Shown one piece after another: positions 43,672 through 53,621 of a stretch of DNA of 64,000 nt. Every line of letters starts with the position of its first letter. The stretch's first letter is position 1. Under the pieces are notes generated by a model. The model was not told the DNA's origin, made no database searches, and worked only from the letters and a program-made list of their open reading frames with translations. Source of the DNA: Rhodanobacter sp. C05 (lineage in GTDB: Bacteria; Pseudomonadota; Gammaproteobacteria; Xanthomonadales; Rhodanobacteraceae); assembly GCF_002001165.1 (NCBI RefSeq), contig NZ_MUNQ01000018.1:1-64000 (forward strand), read 5' to 3'. Made by a program: the position numbers and the translations under genes.

Positions 43672-45558
43672 CTAGTGCAAAGGCTCGAAGATGCGGTTGG
43701 CTTTTTCCAGTCGATAGTAATCTTCGACTGCTGCCTTGTCGTCGGTGAAGGGTTTCAGATAGGTGGCCGGGATGCTGCCTTCCGGGTAGACGCCGTGTGC
43801 GTCAGTGGCATAGAACTCGCGGCCGATCGCTGAGAAGCCGATGGGTTGATGATTGTCCTCAAACAGGGATGTGCCGAGAAAGCTGTTATCCACACGGCGT
43901 ACGCCGAGCAGCTGCAGCAAGGTTGGCGCGAGGTCGATCGAGGTTCTGCCGTTGGCGTCGTAGGTGGCTGGCAGCCGATGGAACGGATCGTAGATCAGCA
44001 AGGGAATCTGGTCGACGAAGTAAGGTTGATAATCCTTTCCTGCGACCTGCCGATACGCGGGGTCGGGGTAGGTGGCGTGATCGGCCGTGAAGATCAGGAT
44101 GGTGTTCTTCGCGTATTCGCTGGCAAAGAAATAATCCAGAAATGTACCCACGGCGTGATCGTAGTTATGCAACTTGTTCAGGGATGGGTTGCTGCCATCG
44201 CCGTACTTCAGGCCGAATGCAACAACATCGAGGAAGGCGTGCGTGCCGAAGTTGTATACCCCGGTGAAGAATGGCTGGCTGGCGCCGGAAAGCGTATGCC
44301 GTTGCAGCAGCAGGTTCAGCGCGTGGAACAGTTCGCCATCGCTGAGCGCACCTTCCACGGTATACATCGGGTTGCCCGGCGCAATGTCCCGACTGACATC
44401 ATCGAAGGAAAATACCTTGTCGAAGCCCAGCATGCGCAGCATTGTGTTGAGTTCGACCGTGTCGTGATGGGGTGACAGGAAATTGGTGCGGTAGCCAAGA
44501 TCCCTGAGAGTCATCGGTACCGATCGATAGTTGGTGCTCACCATCGAGGATCGCAGGTTCGAGTTTTCCCAGGCATCCGTGTCGCCGCCGCCGCCCGCCC
44601 AGGGGTAACCCGAGACGAGTTGCCCCTGTATTCCCCGGTAGGTTGCAGCGGTGTGGTTGTAGTAGTGGGTCACGCGCATCGAGCGCGCGGCCAGGCGATC
44701 GATATTGGGTGTCAGGTTCGGGTATTGGCCACCGTATGCGCCGATCAGGCGTGCGGACGTACCCTCGGTGAAGATGACAATGACGTTCTTGATGGTCGCG
44801 TCATTATCTGTCGAGGCGAATGACAATGGTGTCGAGTAAACCTCGCGCTTCTCGAGTGGAAAGGTTGCAGCTTCGCCTGCGCTATCGGTCTGCCGTGAAG
44901 ACGGCAGCATGAGATTCGACCGCAACACCTTGCCGTAGTTGCTGACGAGACTCCCGATGGGGGCCTGGCGATAACCGACTTCGAGCAAGCTGGTGCTTCC
45001 CTGCCAGGGGACAAGGCAAGCCTGAACCAGCAGCAGCGCCAAAGTCAGTGGCAGCAGCCAGTTTCTGCTCCGCTGCGTGGGTAGCAGGCCGCTTGAAGTC
45101 GGGCGTGGGGCTCTTCGTGCACGCAGGCAGGCTGTCGCATGGATCAGCCACCAGACAACGGCGATCAGTAGAGCCAGATAGAGCGAGCGCTGCGCGACGA
45201 TCCGGCTTTCAGTGCGGTTTTCGATGGCCAGGACGGTGATGAAATTTCCCGAAAGGTATAACGCGTAGATCTGCACGGCGTAAATGGCGCTGACGATGGC
45301 GGCGATCAGCAGGACGAGCGCGCTGGCAATCCGGCCGGGCCATCGTCCGTCCAGCCATTCGGTGAAGCTGTAGAAAAGGCCGAGTTCGATCAGTGGCGTG
45401 ACGAGGCGAACCAGGGACTCTCCGATCGAATCACCGTGTATGCCAACCAGGCCATACAGCGCAATCAGATAGGCGAGATAGAGACCCGTTACAAATACGA
45501 GTCTGTGGCGGGGCGCCATGTATCGATCGGCGGCCGCCTGCCCGGTATTCCAGCGCAT
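43672..45558 (-). CDS. LtaS-like sulfatase-family membrane protein (putative phosphoglycerol/phosphoethanolamine transferase)
   Basis: 628 aa. Five membrane helices in the first 210 residues, then a periplasmic alkaline-phosphatase/sulfatase domain (PF00884). It starts at VIVIFTEGTSARLIGAYG, giving acidic metal ligand and Thr nucleophile as in LtaS/OpgB/EptA; 'HYYNHTAATYRGIQGQLVSGYPW' is typical, and the closing ligand site is 'LIFTADHATY'. It could decorate a glucan, lipid A or other lipid. ATG at 45558 is used because AGGAG lies 7 nt upstream; ATG 45564 is too close to it. Confidence 0.88.
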   Translation of the reverse strand: MRWNTGQAAADRYMAPRHRLVFVTGLYLAYLIALYGLVGIHGDSIGESLVRLVTPLIELGLFYSFTEWLDGRWPGRIASALVLLIAAIVSAIYAVQIYALYLSGNFITVLAIENRTESRIVAQRSLYLALLIAVVWWLIHATACLRARRAPRPTSSGLLPTQRSRNWLLPLTLALLLVQACLVPWQGSTSLLEVGYRQAPIGSLVSNYGKVLRSNLMLPSSRQTDSAGEAATFPLEKREVYSTPLSFASTDNDATIKNVIVIFTEGTSARLIGAYGGQYPNLTPNIDRLAARSMRVTHYYNHTAATYRGIQGQLVSGYPWAGGGGDTDAWENSNLRSSMVSTNYRSVPMTLRDLGYRTNFLSPHHDTVELNTMLRMLGFDKVFSFDDVSRDIAPGNPMYTVEGALSDGELFHALNLLLQRHTLSGASQPFFTGVYNFGTHAFLDVVAFGLKYGDGSNPSLNKLHNYDHAVGTFLDYFFASEYAKNTILIFTADHATYPDPAYRQVAGKDYQPYFVDQIPLLIYDPFHRLPATYDANGRTSIDLAPTLLQLLGVRRVDNSFLGTSLFEDNHQPIGFSAIGREFYATDAHGVYPEGSIPATYLKPFTDDKAAVEDYYRLEKANRIFEPLH

Positions 45559-46236
45559 CCACATTCTCCTGATCTGATTCGTCACTCGTGCAGATTCGGG
45601 ACCGGACACCGGGACTGTTCTGATGCAGCACGCCATGCCATCCGGACACGGGCACGTTGGTCGATGAACGGTAGGTGCTACGGGTTCGTACCGCAAGGAG
45701 TCGGTCGCGAGCCATGCCGGACTTCGGTTGCGGGTGCAGTGTTCCGTCATGACGGGCAGGTCCGGGGCTGTCGACTGACAGGCTTCCTGTGCCCTGCCCA
45801 TGCGGATCAGTGCTGACGGCGAAGTGCTCTCTCTTCGGCTCGCCATGGGCGAGCTTGTATGGCCTGATCACAGGAGATTCTTCCGTATTTTCTGCTCCTG
45901 TGGATAGATCGAAAGCAAGTCACGTGCCGAGATGCCCAATACGACCCTGTGCCCAGCGTGCAAGATGGTCGAACGCCGAAACTTGGGCACGAAACCATGG
46001 CAGCGTAGGCGGTCTGGCGATAGTTGCAAGAATTCGTGACACGGAAAATGGGCACCATCCCGGATGGCGCGAGTTACACTGTTGTCGGGCACGTCTGAAC
46101 GACATGCTCGGGGGGATCCACGGTAACCGACTTGACAGGCTTCGACGCGTGCGCGCCTCGGCGGTATGGATGCGACGTGGCAGCACGCAAGCAAGCAGGA
46201 CGCTCATTGATTCTTCGCTGACAGGGTGTTTCGCCC
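45559..46236. other. Long intergenic region
   Basis: 678 bp between the divergent sulfatase-like and 46237 genes, the longest gap in the window. Open frames exist on both strands (the longest about 140 codons, minus strand), but none has a good start or recognisable domain, and codon bias looks random. I see no tRNA or strong hairpin. Confidence 0.35.
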
Positions 46237-46611
46237 ATGGCCGATCAAAAATCCTTCCCGAAAGTGCCGACCAATCCAGTCGACTGGAATGATCCAACAC
46301 TGGTGTCGCTGCTCGACAAGACCGGAGAGTGGCATCTCGACAACCGCCTCGCCTATCCGCCGAAAGACATCCAGATCCAGTTCGGCTGGGGCGGTGGAAC
46401 CGTCAAGCCGGCCATGCTGGTATGGCAGGGAGAAGAGGCGATGGTCATCGAGACAAGCTTTCCGATCGAACAGGGTGAACACGTGCGCATCAACAAGTAC
46501 CTGGAGGACGACTTCGGAACCCAGTGGGGCGAGGTTGTCGAGAGCCGGGCAGGGCACCGTGCCGATGACAAGACAAACGGCACGCATGTTCATTGGCTGC
46601 ACATGCGCTGA
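46237..46611 (+). CDS. Small hypothetical protein
   Basis: 124 aa, soluble, no signal peptide. Starts MADQKSFPKVPTNPVDWNDP, with a central GWGGGTVKPAMLVWQGEEAM and 'FPIEQGEHVRINKYLEDDFG', and ends 'HVHWLHMR'. The 'fpl..G..v' phrase vaguely recalls PilZ domains, but the RxxxR signature is missing, so I do not assign it. The codon bias is like that of real genes here. It stands alone. Confidence 0.65.
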   Translation: MADQKSFPKVPTNPVDWNDPTLVSLLDKTGEWHLDNRLAYPPKDIQIQFGWGGGTVKPAMLVWQGEEAMVIETSFPIEQGEHVRINKYLEDDFGTQWGEVVESRAGHRADDKTNGTHVHWLHMR

Positions 46612-47054
46612 TCGGGAATGAACCTGTCGTCACCGGCATGACATGCCGGAATAGCGCCTTGTGTGCCGCATGTAGCATCAATCAGACTTGAATTGAATGA
46701 CGCCGTGCGGCGCGATGAATGTCTTGCGCTTGCTGCTCATGCAACCGATCGCGGTTGGCTGCGGGCAATGCGGGTCGTTCTATGGTGGATCTCGCGCAAT
46801 GCTCTTCAGTTGTTCGAGGGGTGGAAACACGTGAGATCGGCAAGGATGCCCGACGAGCAATTGCGAAAATCCGGTATAACCACTGTAAGGCGATTCCGCA
46901 TTTTCATGCGATTTGGCGCCGGCGTGGTTGTGCTCGACTGGGCCCGAACCGACACTGACACTTGTGTCGATGCCTGACACACGGCAGGCTGAACGCTGTG
47001 CCGTGGCCCGGGGGAGTTTGCCGCGGCAGTCGGGGTTTCGTTACCGCGTGTGCC
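46612..47054. other. Intergenic region
   Basis: 443 bp. A small hairpin CCGGCAT-GAC-ATGCCGG lies at 46633-46649, 21 bp past the previous stop, and may slow transcription; no U-tract. A 104-codon frame on the plus strand has no ribosome site or similarity. Nothing else supported. Confidence 0.3.
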
Positions 47055-47720
47055 GTGGAGGCTCAGCTCATTCCTGTCCCAACGAACCACCGCGAACTTG
47101 CTGCAGGCATTGACTACTTCTTTGCCGTGTTGCCGGATGATCAGGCCCGTGCAGGGATTGCCGGTGCCTGTGAACGTTTCTGCAAATCGCACCGGGTGAG
47201 TGGCTCATTGGTCGGCACCGACAACTTTCATCTGACACTCTGTCCGATGGGCAAGGTGGAGCGGATGCTGCCGTCGCTGGAAGGCGCATTGCTGGCTGCC
47301 GCCGGCACGGTGCGGGCCAGCGCCTTCGACATCACACTGGACTCGGCCATGCGCTTCAGTGTGGTGGATGGCCGCTTTCCATTCGTCCTGTGCACGGACA
47401 GTGCCAGTACCGAGTCGGCCCTGAAGCTCCGACAGGCCGTTGCCGAGGCACAGCGTCGCGGCGGACTGGCGGTGACAGGCGTCTCCAGCTATCTGCCGCA
47501 TGTGACGCTGCTGCATGGGCATGCGGTTGATGCAATCCAGGAGTCCATCGCACCGATCCGCTGGACCGTGCGTGAATTCGTGTTGATTCGCAGATTCTTC
47601 GGCCAGTCCCGCCAGGAAGTAGTCGAGCGCTGGCCACTGGAATCACCCATCGCCAAGGCGCCCGAGTTCTTCGACCTCTCGGATCTGCCGGATCTGGCCG
47701 AGTTGCCGGAAGACGAGTGA
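47055..47720 (+). CDS. 2H phosphoesterase (2'-5' RNA ligase/ThpR-like)
   Basis: 221 aa. Two HxT motifs: NFHLTLCPMG (about residue 58) and YLPHVTLLHG (about 150), the catalytic pair of the LigT-like 2H family, which act on 2'-5' RNA bonds or cyclic phosphates. GTG at 47055 starts just ahead of the domain; the frame is open to 46962. An acidic C-terminal tail (DLSDLPDLAELPEDE) extends beyond the domain and is unusual for LigT. No RNA-processing neighbour. Confidence 0.86.
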   Translation: MEAQLIPVPTNHRELAAGIDYFFAVLPDDQARAGIAGACERFCKSHRVSGSLVGTDNFHLTLCPMGKVERMLPSLEGALLAAAGTVRASAFDITLDSAMRFSVVDGRFPFVLCTDSASTESALKLRQAVAEAQRRGGLAVTGVSSYLPHVTLLHGHAVDAIQESIAPIRWTVREFVLIRRFFGQSRQEVVERWPLESPIAKAPEFFDLSDLPDLAELPEDE

Positions 47721-47763
47721 TACGCTCGCGGAGTGTGACCTGATTGTCGTCCGTTGAGCTGGA

Positions 47764-49836
47764 TCAGCCGGCGAGACGTTCGAGCCAACTGTGGAACGCT
47801 GCCGAAGGCAACGCCGGGCTCACCAGGTAGCCCTGGATCGCGTTGCAGCCCAGCCCTGCCAGCGCGGTGCGCTGCTCTTCGGTTTCAACGCCTTCGGCGA
47901 CCACGGACATCTTCAGGTGATGTGCGATGGCGATCATGGCCTCGATGAAGCGGTCGTGCGAGCCGAGGTGCAGGCCCTCGATGAAGGTGCGATCGATCTT
48001 GAGTTCGCTCACGGGGAGTTTCTTCAGGCTTTCCAGCGAGGTGTAGCCGGAACCGAAATCGTCGAGCGAGAACTGGAACCCGGCGGCTTCCAGTGCGCGG
48101 ATCTTGCTGGCGGCGTCGTCCAGATCGTGCAGGAAGGCGTTCTCGGTGATCTCGAGAGTGATCCGTCGCGGATCGGCTTGAGTCGATGCCACCGTTTCCT
48201 GGAGGGTATGCACAAAATCCTGAGTGAACAATTGCCACGGACTGACGTTGATCGAGATACGCGCTTTGGCATGCGCGGCCGGCCACGTCTCCAGTTCAAG
48301 GCAAGCCTGCTGCAGGACGTCGCGACCGATGCGGTGGATCAGACCGGTTTCCTCGGCAATCGGGATGAACTCGTCCGGGTCGATCAGGCCATGCTCGGGA
48401 TGCCGCCAGCGCAGCAGCGCTTCGGCACCGACGAAGCGGCCCTGCATGTCGAGCTGGGGCTGGTAGTGCACTTCGAATTCGCCACGGTCGAGGGCGAGCC
48501 GCAGGCCTTTCTCCAGCAGCAGGCGTCGGTCGGCCTGCGCCTGCATCTCGCTCTCGAACACCACGGCGGTATGGCGCCCGGCCGCCTTCGCCCGGTACAG
48601 AGCCATGTCGACCTGGCGCAGCACGCTGTCGACATCACGCGCCGTGCCTGGGAGTGGCGCGATGCCGGCGCTCACGCCAACCACGAGGTCATGGTTGCCG
48701 ATGCGCAGCGGCGCGGTGAGTCGTGCGGTGATTTCCTGCGTGATGCGCAGGGCTGCCTGCGCGGGAGATTCATTGTTGTCGATCAGTGGCTGGAGATGCA
48801 GCGCGAACTCATCGCCGCCCAAACGGGCGACGCAGGCGCCGGGCGGCGCCGCTTCACTGATGCGTGTGGCGACCCCTTTCAGCAATTCGTCGCCCACGTC
48901 ATGGCCGAGTGCCTCGTTGATGGTCTTGAAGTGATCGAGGTCGAACAGGATCAGCGCGCCGTCGACCTGCTCGGTGGAGGCAAGTGCCGCCTGCAGACGC
49001 TCGTGCATGAAGTGGCGGTTCGGCAGGCCGGTCAGGTGGTCATGGTAGGCAAGGTGTCGCAGATCCGCTTCAACGCCTTCCCGGCGCAGGGTTTCACTGC
49101 GCAGCTCGTCGAGACTGACCGCCAGCGCCTGATTCCGCCGCTGCAGTTCACGCCGGAGTACGCCACTCATCAGCAGCACCAGTGCGAGGAAGGCCAGCGA
49201 ATCGAAGGTCAGTCCGCGGCCACCGTGGTAATTGACCATTTCGGCGTGTACCGATGCCGTGGCCTGCAGGATCAGATACAGCGTGAGCGACCATACACGA
49301 GCGCCACGACCATGCCGCCACAGCAGGACGCAGCAGCACACGGCCCACAGGAAGCTGGCATCCACTGCTGCGTAGTAGAGGCCGGTCAGCACCGGCGCTT
49401 CAGTGCCGGCAAAATCATGCACGCTTTCACCCCAGGGCAGCACGAGCGGTGGCCGCATGGTGATGCCGGTGTACAGCATGCTGTACGGCGAGCCCAGGTT
49501 GATCAACAGCATGGGGGTGAAGATCACTACGGCAGCGATGACCCAGCGACGCCAGTGAACAAGGCCGGCGTACAGGCTGAAGAACCAGATGCCGGTCGGA
49601 TAGATCAGGCAGCCAAGGGTGATCTCCGCGCGTGCCAGAGCGGCGGCAGTCGAGATGGATTCCGCCTGATAGAGCGATGCGGCCAGGGCGAGATAGACCG
49701 AAACCAGCAGGCTGAGGCAACCGAATGCCAGGTACACGCGATCTTGCCCCTGTGCAGACCGGGCGAACGTGGCGTGGATGCCGGCGAAGAAGCAGATCCC
49801 GCAGGCAATCAGCAGGCTGGATATATACAGAGTCAA
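47764..49836 (-). CDS. Membrane GGDEF-EAL c-di-GMP enzyme
   Basis: 690 aa. N-terminal membrane region of about seven helices (residues 1-225) as sensor, then a GGDEF domain with intact active motif RLGGDEF (about 320) and DLDHFK, then an EAL domain: EALLRW, SINVS, LEITENAF, DDFGSGYTSL, LKIDRTFI, AEGVETEEQ, QGYLVSPALP. All metal and catalytic residues of the EAL appear intact, so it can probably degrade c-di-GMP, and synthesis is possible too. It starts at TTG; no better start lies upstream in frame. Confidence 0.92.
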   Translation of the reverse strand: MTLYISSLLIACGICFFAGIHATFARSAQGQDRVYLAFGCLSLLVSVYLALAASLYQAESISTAAALARAEITLGCLIYPTGIWFFSLYAGLVHWRRWVIAAVVIFTPMLLINLGSPYSMLYTGITMRPPLVLPWGESVHDFAGTEAPVLTGLYYAAVDASFLWAVCCCVLLWRHGRGARVWSLTLYLILQATASVHAEMVNYHGGRGLTFDSLAFLALVLLMSGVLRRELQRRNQALAVSLDELRSETLRREGVEADLRHLAYHDHLTGLPNRHFMHERLQAALASTEQVDGALILFDLDHFKTINEALGHDVGDELLKGVATRISEAAPPGACVARLGGDEFALHLQPLIDNNESPAQAALRITQEITARLTAPLRIGNHDLVVGVSAGIAPLPGTARDVDSVLRQVDMALYRAKAAGRHTAVVFESEMQAQADRRLLLEKGLRLALDRGEFEVHYQPQLDMQGRFVGAEALLRWRHPEHGLIDPDEFIPIAEETGLIHRIGRDVLQQACLELETWPAAHAKARISINVSPWQLFTQDFVHTLQETVASTQADPRRITLEITENAFLHDLDDAASKIRALEAAGFQFSLDDFGSGYTSLESLKKLPVSELKIDRTFIEGLHLGSHDRFIEAMIAIAHHLKMSVVAEGVETEEQRTALAGLGCNAIQGYLVSPALPSAAFHSWLERLAG

Positions 49837-50278
49837 ACGATCACCGACGGATTCCCCCGTGCAGCCGCTGCCCTGCGACCGCCGATGACCATGTTACGCC
49901 TCCGGCCATGCAGTAGTGAGCGCAGGCGCGCTGCAGGCAGGATGGTGGAAGATCTCCGGCAACAGGGCCGGCCTTCTCGAGCATTCCGGAGCGCGGTCGC
50001 TCGAGTCGGCGACATGAGGTATTCATGGCACCTTGCCGACGAAAATCCTTGCGGATGGATAGTCCGCTGGCCCAGCTCCTTGCGCGTATGGGAGGGTATA
50101 GTCAGCCGTGCCGGCGTTCGGGTTTGCTTGTCGCCCCCGATCGCCCTGCCAGCAAGAAGCGACTCGATGCATGCTTTCAGGGGTCTCGCCGTCAAGCATG
50201 GTGAATGCCATCGGTCCATTGGGGACATCCAGTTCAGGAACTGGCGCGTGAGGCCATAACGCCACAGCAGGAGCAACG
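49837..50278. other. Intergenic region between divergent genes
   Basis: 442 bp. The minus strand carries a 158-codon frame partly overlapping the GGDEF-EAL start, with no ribosome site or similarity. Both flanking genes need promoters here; nothing else is evident. Confidence 0.3.
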
Positions 50279-50773
50279 ATGATGAAGATGCTCGTCTACG
50301 CGGCAGCAATAATCCTCATGCCGATCGGTACCGCCCATGCCGTCAGCCCGCCGCCACTGCGTGAAGGGCTCTGGCAATCCCACACCCAGAATATCGAGAG
50401 TCCTGGTGGTGACAAAACCGAGATGACGTCAGAGATCTGCCGCAACCATGCGGTGGATCAACACGCGGAATCCCTTGTAAATAACATCAAGGGCTGCACC
50501 AAGGTCAGCGAAAATGTCGAGGGCAACACGTACACCTCGGAGATGCGCTGCGTCGTCGGCAATACGGTTATCGACAGCAAGGGCGTGGTGACCGTCCAGG
50601 GCGACACGTCAGCTCATTCCGAGACGCATATCACCTACACGCCTGCCCTGGGCGGCAAAACCGGGGGCATGATGATCCAGGATTCAAAATATGTCGGCAG
50701 CTGTCCGGCAGGTATGCAGCCTGGAGATGTCAAATTTCCGGACGGCAGAATCGTGCATCGAGGTGGGCATTGA
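50279..50773 (+). CDS. DUF3617-family secreted protein
   Basis: 164 aa. Signal peptide to about AHA-VS. The mature part starts with the family mark PPPLREGLWQSHTQN, followed by cysteines at EICRNH, KGCTKV, MRCVVG and GSCPAG, all as in DUF3617, likely two disulfides. Role unknown; such proteins occur in many proteobacterial envelopes. AGGAG lies 5 nt before ATG 50279 (8 nt for ATG 50282). It ends at a strong shared terminator 80 bp downstream. Confidence 0.88.
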   Translation: MMKMLVYAAAIILMPIGTAHAVSPPPLREGLWQSHTQNIESPGGDKTEMTSEICRNHAVDQHAESLVNNIKGCTKVSENVEGNTYTSEMRCVVGNTVIDSKGVVTVQGDTSAHSETHITYTPALGGKTGGMMIQDSKYVGSCPAGMQPGDVKFPDGRIVHRGGH

Positions 50774-50851
50774 GGGGCTCGGCAATATCGGGCGATCAGG
50801 CCATCTGCAGCATACGGAAGGTTGTTGTCCTCGACCTCGATAGAGCATGAA

Positions 50852-50881
50852 AAAGCGGGCCGGATTGCTCCGGCCCGCTTT
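50852..50881. terminator. Bidirectional rho-independent terminator
   Basis: Perfect 13-bp stem AAAGCGGGCCGGA / TCCGGCCCGCTTT with a TTGC loop. The plus-strand read gives TTTG; the minus-strand read ends TTTTTC. It separates the convergent DUF3617 and WXXGXW genes. Confidence 0.93.
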
Positions 50882-50914
50882 GTATCCTGAATCACTTCTT
50901 GTAATGCGCGTAGC

Positions 50915-51970
50915 TCAGTGCTTGTCCTGGTGCTCCCCTCTGTTGCCACCACCATTACGAGCCGGTTGGGCATGTGGCTGGGCCTGTGGGCGTGCCTGTG
51001 AAGGACGATAGGCCGCCGTAGCAGGCCGCATGGAAGCTTGCCTTTGATAGTTGGGTGCATTGCGTGCGGGGGCCGCGTTCGCGTTTGTGCGGTTGTACGG
51101 TGTCGACCGCTGGCTGTTGCTGTTTCTCGGCGCATAGCCAGCGGAGCGTTGGGTGTTGTAGCTGGTCCGCGAAACGGGGCGATTGTTCACGGCGTTTGTG
51201 CGCGGGGAAGCTGCGTAGCCGGGCCTGGTGGTTCTGGCCGCCGCTGCGCTCATGGCCGGACTCATCGTTCCACGTGCCCTGACCACGCCATTGCCGCTGA
51301 AGGCGCCCGCTCGCGGTGTGGCGGCAATGGACGGCGAGCCATGGTTCACCGAGGCTCGCAGCGAGCGGTTCTCACCGGCCATGCGAACCTGCTGTTGCTG
51401 CGCGGCCAGCGGCTGCATGTGCCGATCATGCACGGCCATTTGCTCCTGGGGCGTGGGGCGCGCCATCAGGCCACCTCGACCACCGTTGTAGCTGACACGG
51501 CTCATGCCCGTGTTGTACGCGACGTTTCGGTTGTAGTTGAACCGGCCATGATCCCAGTAGCCGCCCCGGTAGCCCACGCCCTCGTAGCCATAGCCATAGT
51601 TGATGCCGCCATAGAACCCCACATGCGGCCCCCAGTAGCCGCGATTGAATACATAGAAACCGTTGCTCCAGCCCCAATAGCCAGGCGTCCACAACGCACC
51701 CATATAAGGGGCCAGTACCCAGGTGCCTGGAACCCAGAAATAGCCGCCATCCCCATAGGCCCAGTAGCCCGGCGTCCAGATATAGCCATCTCCGGGCATC
51801 ACGGGCTGTGCATAGATCGGCAGGGGTGGTGGCGCGATGCTGACCGAGACGAACACGCCTGCAAAAGACGCGAACGAGACCGCCATGAAGCAGGTGGCCA
51901 CCAGCCACATGGCGAATCGGCGAAGCGGCGGCGATCGCAGCATCGAGCGGCTATTCAAAAGCAGTTTCAT
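50915..51970 (-). CDS. WXXGXW-repeat (YXWXPGXW) secreted protein
   Basis: 351 aa. Signal peptide in about the first 38 residues. Then three repeats of W/Y-x-P-G-x-W (YIWTPGYWAYGD, YFWVPGTWVLAP, ALWTPGYWGWSN) and a Gly/Tyr-rich segment (YGYGYEGVGYRGGYWDHG), as in BcpO/YXWXPGXW family envelope proteins. A long low-complexity tail rich in Asn, Arg, Gln, Ala and Ser follows. ATG at 51970 gives the signal peptide. Function unknown. Confidence 0.85.
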   Translation of the reverse strand: MKLLLNSRSMLRSPPLRRFAMWLVATCFMAVSFASFAGVFVSVSIAPPPLPIYAQPVMPGDGYIWTPGYWAYGDGGYFWVPGTWVLAPYMGALWTPGYWGWSNGFYVFNRGYWGPHVGFYGGINYGYGYEGVGYRGGYWDHGRFNYNRNVAYNTGMSRVSYNGGRGGLMARPTPQEQMAVHDRHMQPLAAQQQQVRMAGENRSLRASVNHGSPSIAATPRAGAFSGNGVVRARGTMSPAMSAAAARTTRPGYAASPRTNAVNNRPVSRTSYNTQRSAGYAPRNSNSQRSTPYNRTNANAAPARNAPNYQRQASMRPATAAYRPSQARPQAQPHAQPARNGGGNRGEHQDKH

Positions 51971-52217
51971 GGGAGCACCCTGGAGGTTGACAGTACTAGG
52001 ACACAATAACGGGTCGGTGCCGATCCGGAGGACGCAGTGCACAGGATTGCCGAAAGCTGTTCATACAGGAGTCGACAAGGTGTACCCCGAATAACTTGTC
52101 CTGCAATGCGTACCGCAGCCTGGGCACGATGGCATGGTGTGCCCAGGACAGGCCGGCGATGAGTTGAATAGTAAGGTGCCGCAACGGTACTGCCGTCATG
52201 CCTCGCGGCAAACCAGA

Positions 52218-53621
52218 TCAGACGCTGCCTGCCGGTTGGTTCGGGATGTCGCTCATCATCAGGCGGTTGCCGCCATGTTTCTTTGCGTTGTACATGGCGT
52301 CGTCGGCAAAGCGCATCAGCTGCTTGCTGTCGCCGCCATGCTCGGGATAGACCGCGATGCCGATGCTGGTCGAAATATGCAGGCAGTGGTCGGGCAGTTC
52401 GAATGGCTGGTTGAGTGCTGTGCGGATCTTTTCGGCAACGATGGAGGCGTGCTCCGGCTGGCCGATGTTGTCGAGCAGCACCACGAATTCGTCGCCGCCC
52501 ATGCGGCCAACCGTATCCACTTCGCGCACGCAATGTTTGAGGCGATGGGAAACCTCGCACAGCAGCAGGTCGCCGACGTCGTGGCCGAAGCTGTCGTTGA
52601 TCAGCTTGAATTTGTCCAGGTCAACGTAGAGCAACGACAGCCGGCCGTGGTCGCGCCGTGCCCTGGCAAGCGCGCTGCGCAGGCGGTCATGGAACAGCAT
52701 GCGGTTGGGCAGGGCGGTCAACTGGTCGTGCAGCGCGACATACTGCAGCCAGGTCTGGGTCTGCTTGCGCTCGATGGCCGCGGCGATCTGGGTGGAGACA
52801 AACTGCAGCAGCACCTTGTCCTGCTCGGTATAGCGCACCTCGCCGGAATAACTTTGCACTACCAGCGCACCGATGATGCCTTGCTGGGTGTTGAGCGGGA
52901 CGCCGAGCCAGTGCAGGGCGCCCCGACCGTCAAGCGGGGCGTTGTATCGTGGTCGCATCACCGGTGTGTCGGGCGTGAGCAGCAGCGCCTGTCCGGTACG
53001 GATCACTTCGGCACTGAGGGTGCCGGAATCGAGCTTTTGTACGGACGGAGCGCTGTCGTGCTCGTCGACGAAGTAGGGGAAGCTCAGCTGGTCCTTCTTC
53101 TCGTCGTAAAGCGCAACGAAGAAATTGCGCGCAGGCAGCAGCTTGCCGATGATCAGGTGGATATTCCGGAACAGCGCCAGCAGATCCGCAGCCGAGTGCG
53201 CGGCTTCCGAAATGGCGTGCAGTGCGACCTGCATCGATTCGGCGCGCTTGAGCTCGGTGATGTCGCGCGCCACGGCTACCCGCATGCCATCCGCTTCCGA
53301 CCAGCGCGCCGACCACATGATGTGGATCACCCGGCCATCCTTGCGTACGTAGCGGTTCTGGAAATGCGGCTTGGGCTGGCCAGCCATGATTTCGCTCGCC
53401 GCCTGCAGGGTGCGTTCGCGGTCATCCGGATGCACCAGCTCGATCATCGGTTTGCCGATGATTTCCTCCGGCGTATAGCCGAAGATGCGCTCGAATGCGG
53501 CGCTGACAAAAACGTAACGACCTTCGACATCGACCACACAGATCGCGTCGAGCAGGAGATCCATGACATTCGCGAGCGGGGCGCAGGCGTTCGGTTCCAT
53601 CGGTGAAAGCGGTTGGTTCAT
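52218..53621 (-). CDS. PAS-GAF-GGDEF diguanylate cyclase
   Basis: 467 aa, soluble. PAS domain (about 20-135: 'FVSAAFERIFGYTPEEIIGKP', 'VHPDDRER'), then a GAF domain (about 150-295), then GGDEF (about 305-460) with YVDLDKFKLIND and the intact motif RMGGDEF. Here the inhibitory site is complete: REVD five residues before the GGDEF core, so feedback control by c-di-GMP is expected. ATG at 53621 begins MNQPLSPMEPN; the frame is open 10 codons more. Ligands unknown. Confidence 0.93.
   Translation of the reverse strand: MNQPLSPMEPNACAPLANVMDLLLDAICVVDVEGRYVFVSAAFERIFGYTPEEIIGKPMIELVHPDDRERTLQAASEIMAGQPKPHFQNRYVRKDGRVIHIMWSARWSEADGMRVAVARDITELKRAESMQVALHAISEAAHSAADLLALFRNIHLIIGKLLPARNFFVALYDEKKDQLSFPYFVDEHDSAPSVQKLDSGTLSAEVIRTGQALLLTPDTPVMRPRYNAPLDGRGALHWLGVPLNTQQGIIGALVVQSYSGEVRYTEQDKVLLQFVSTQIAAAIERKQTQTWLQYVALHDQLTALPNRMLFHDRLRSALARARRDHGRLSLLYVDLDKFKLINDSFGHDVGDLLLCEVSHRLKHCVREVDTVGRMGGDEFVVLLDNIGQPEHASIVAEKIRTALNQPFELPDHCLHISTSIGIAVYPEHGGDSKQLMRFADDAMYNAKKHGGNRLMMSDIPNQPAGSV

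Noticed and set aside
46237-46611. PilZ domain assignment for the 124-aa protein
   Set aside because: Some resemblance to the PilZ barrel phrase, but the RxxxR and D/NxSxxG signatures are missing.
46633-46649. 7-bp hairpin CCGGCAT-GAC-ATGCCGG as terminator
   Set aside because: Short stem and no U-tract; mentioned only within the gap entry.
46663-46977. 104-codon frame on the plus strand before the 2H phosphoesterase gene
   Set aside because: No ribosome site, no domain, poor codon bias.
47791-50259. 822-codon open frame on the plus strand
   Set aside because: Antisense to the GGDEF-EAL gene; no recognisable domain.
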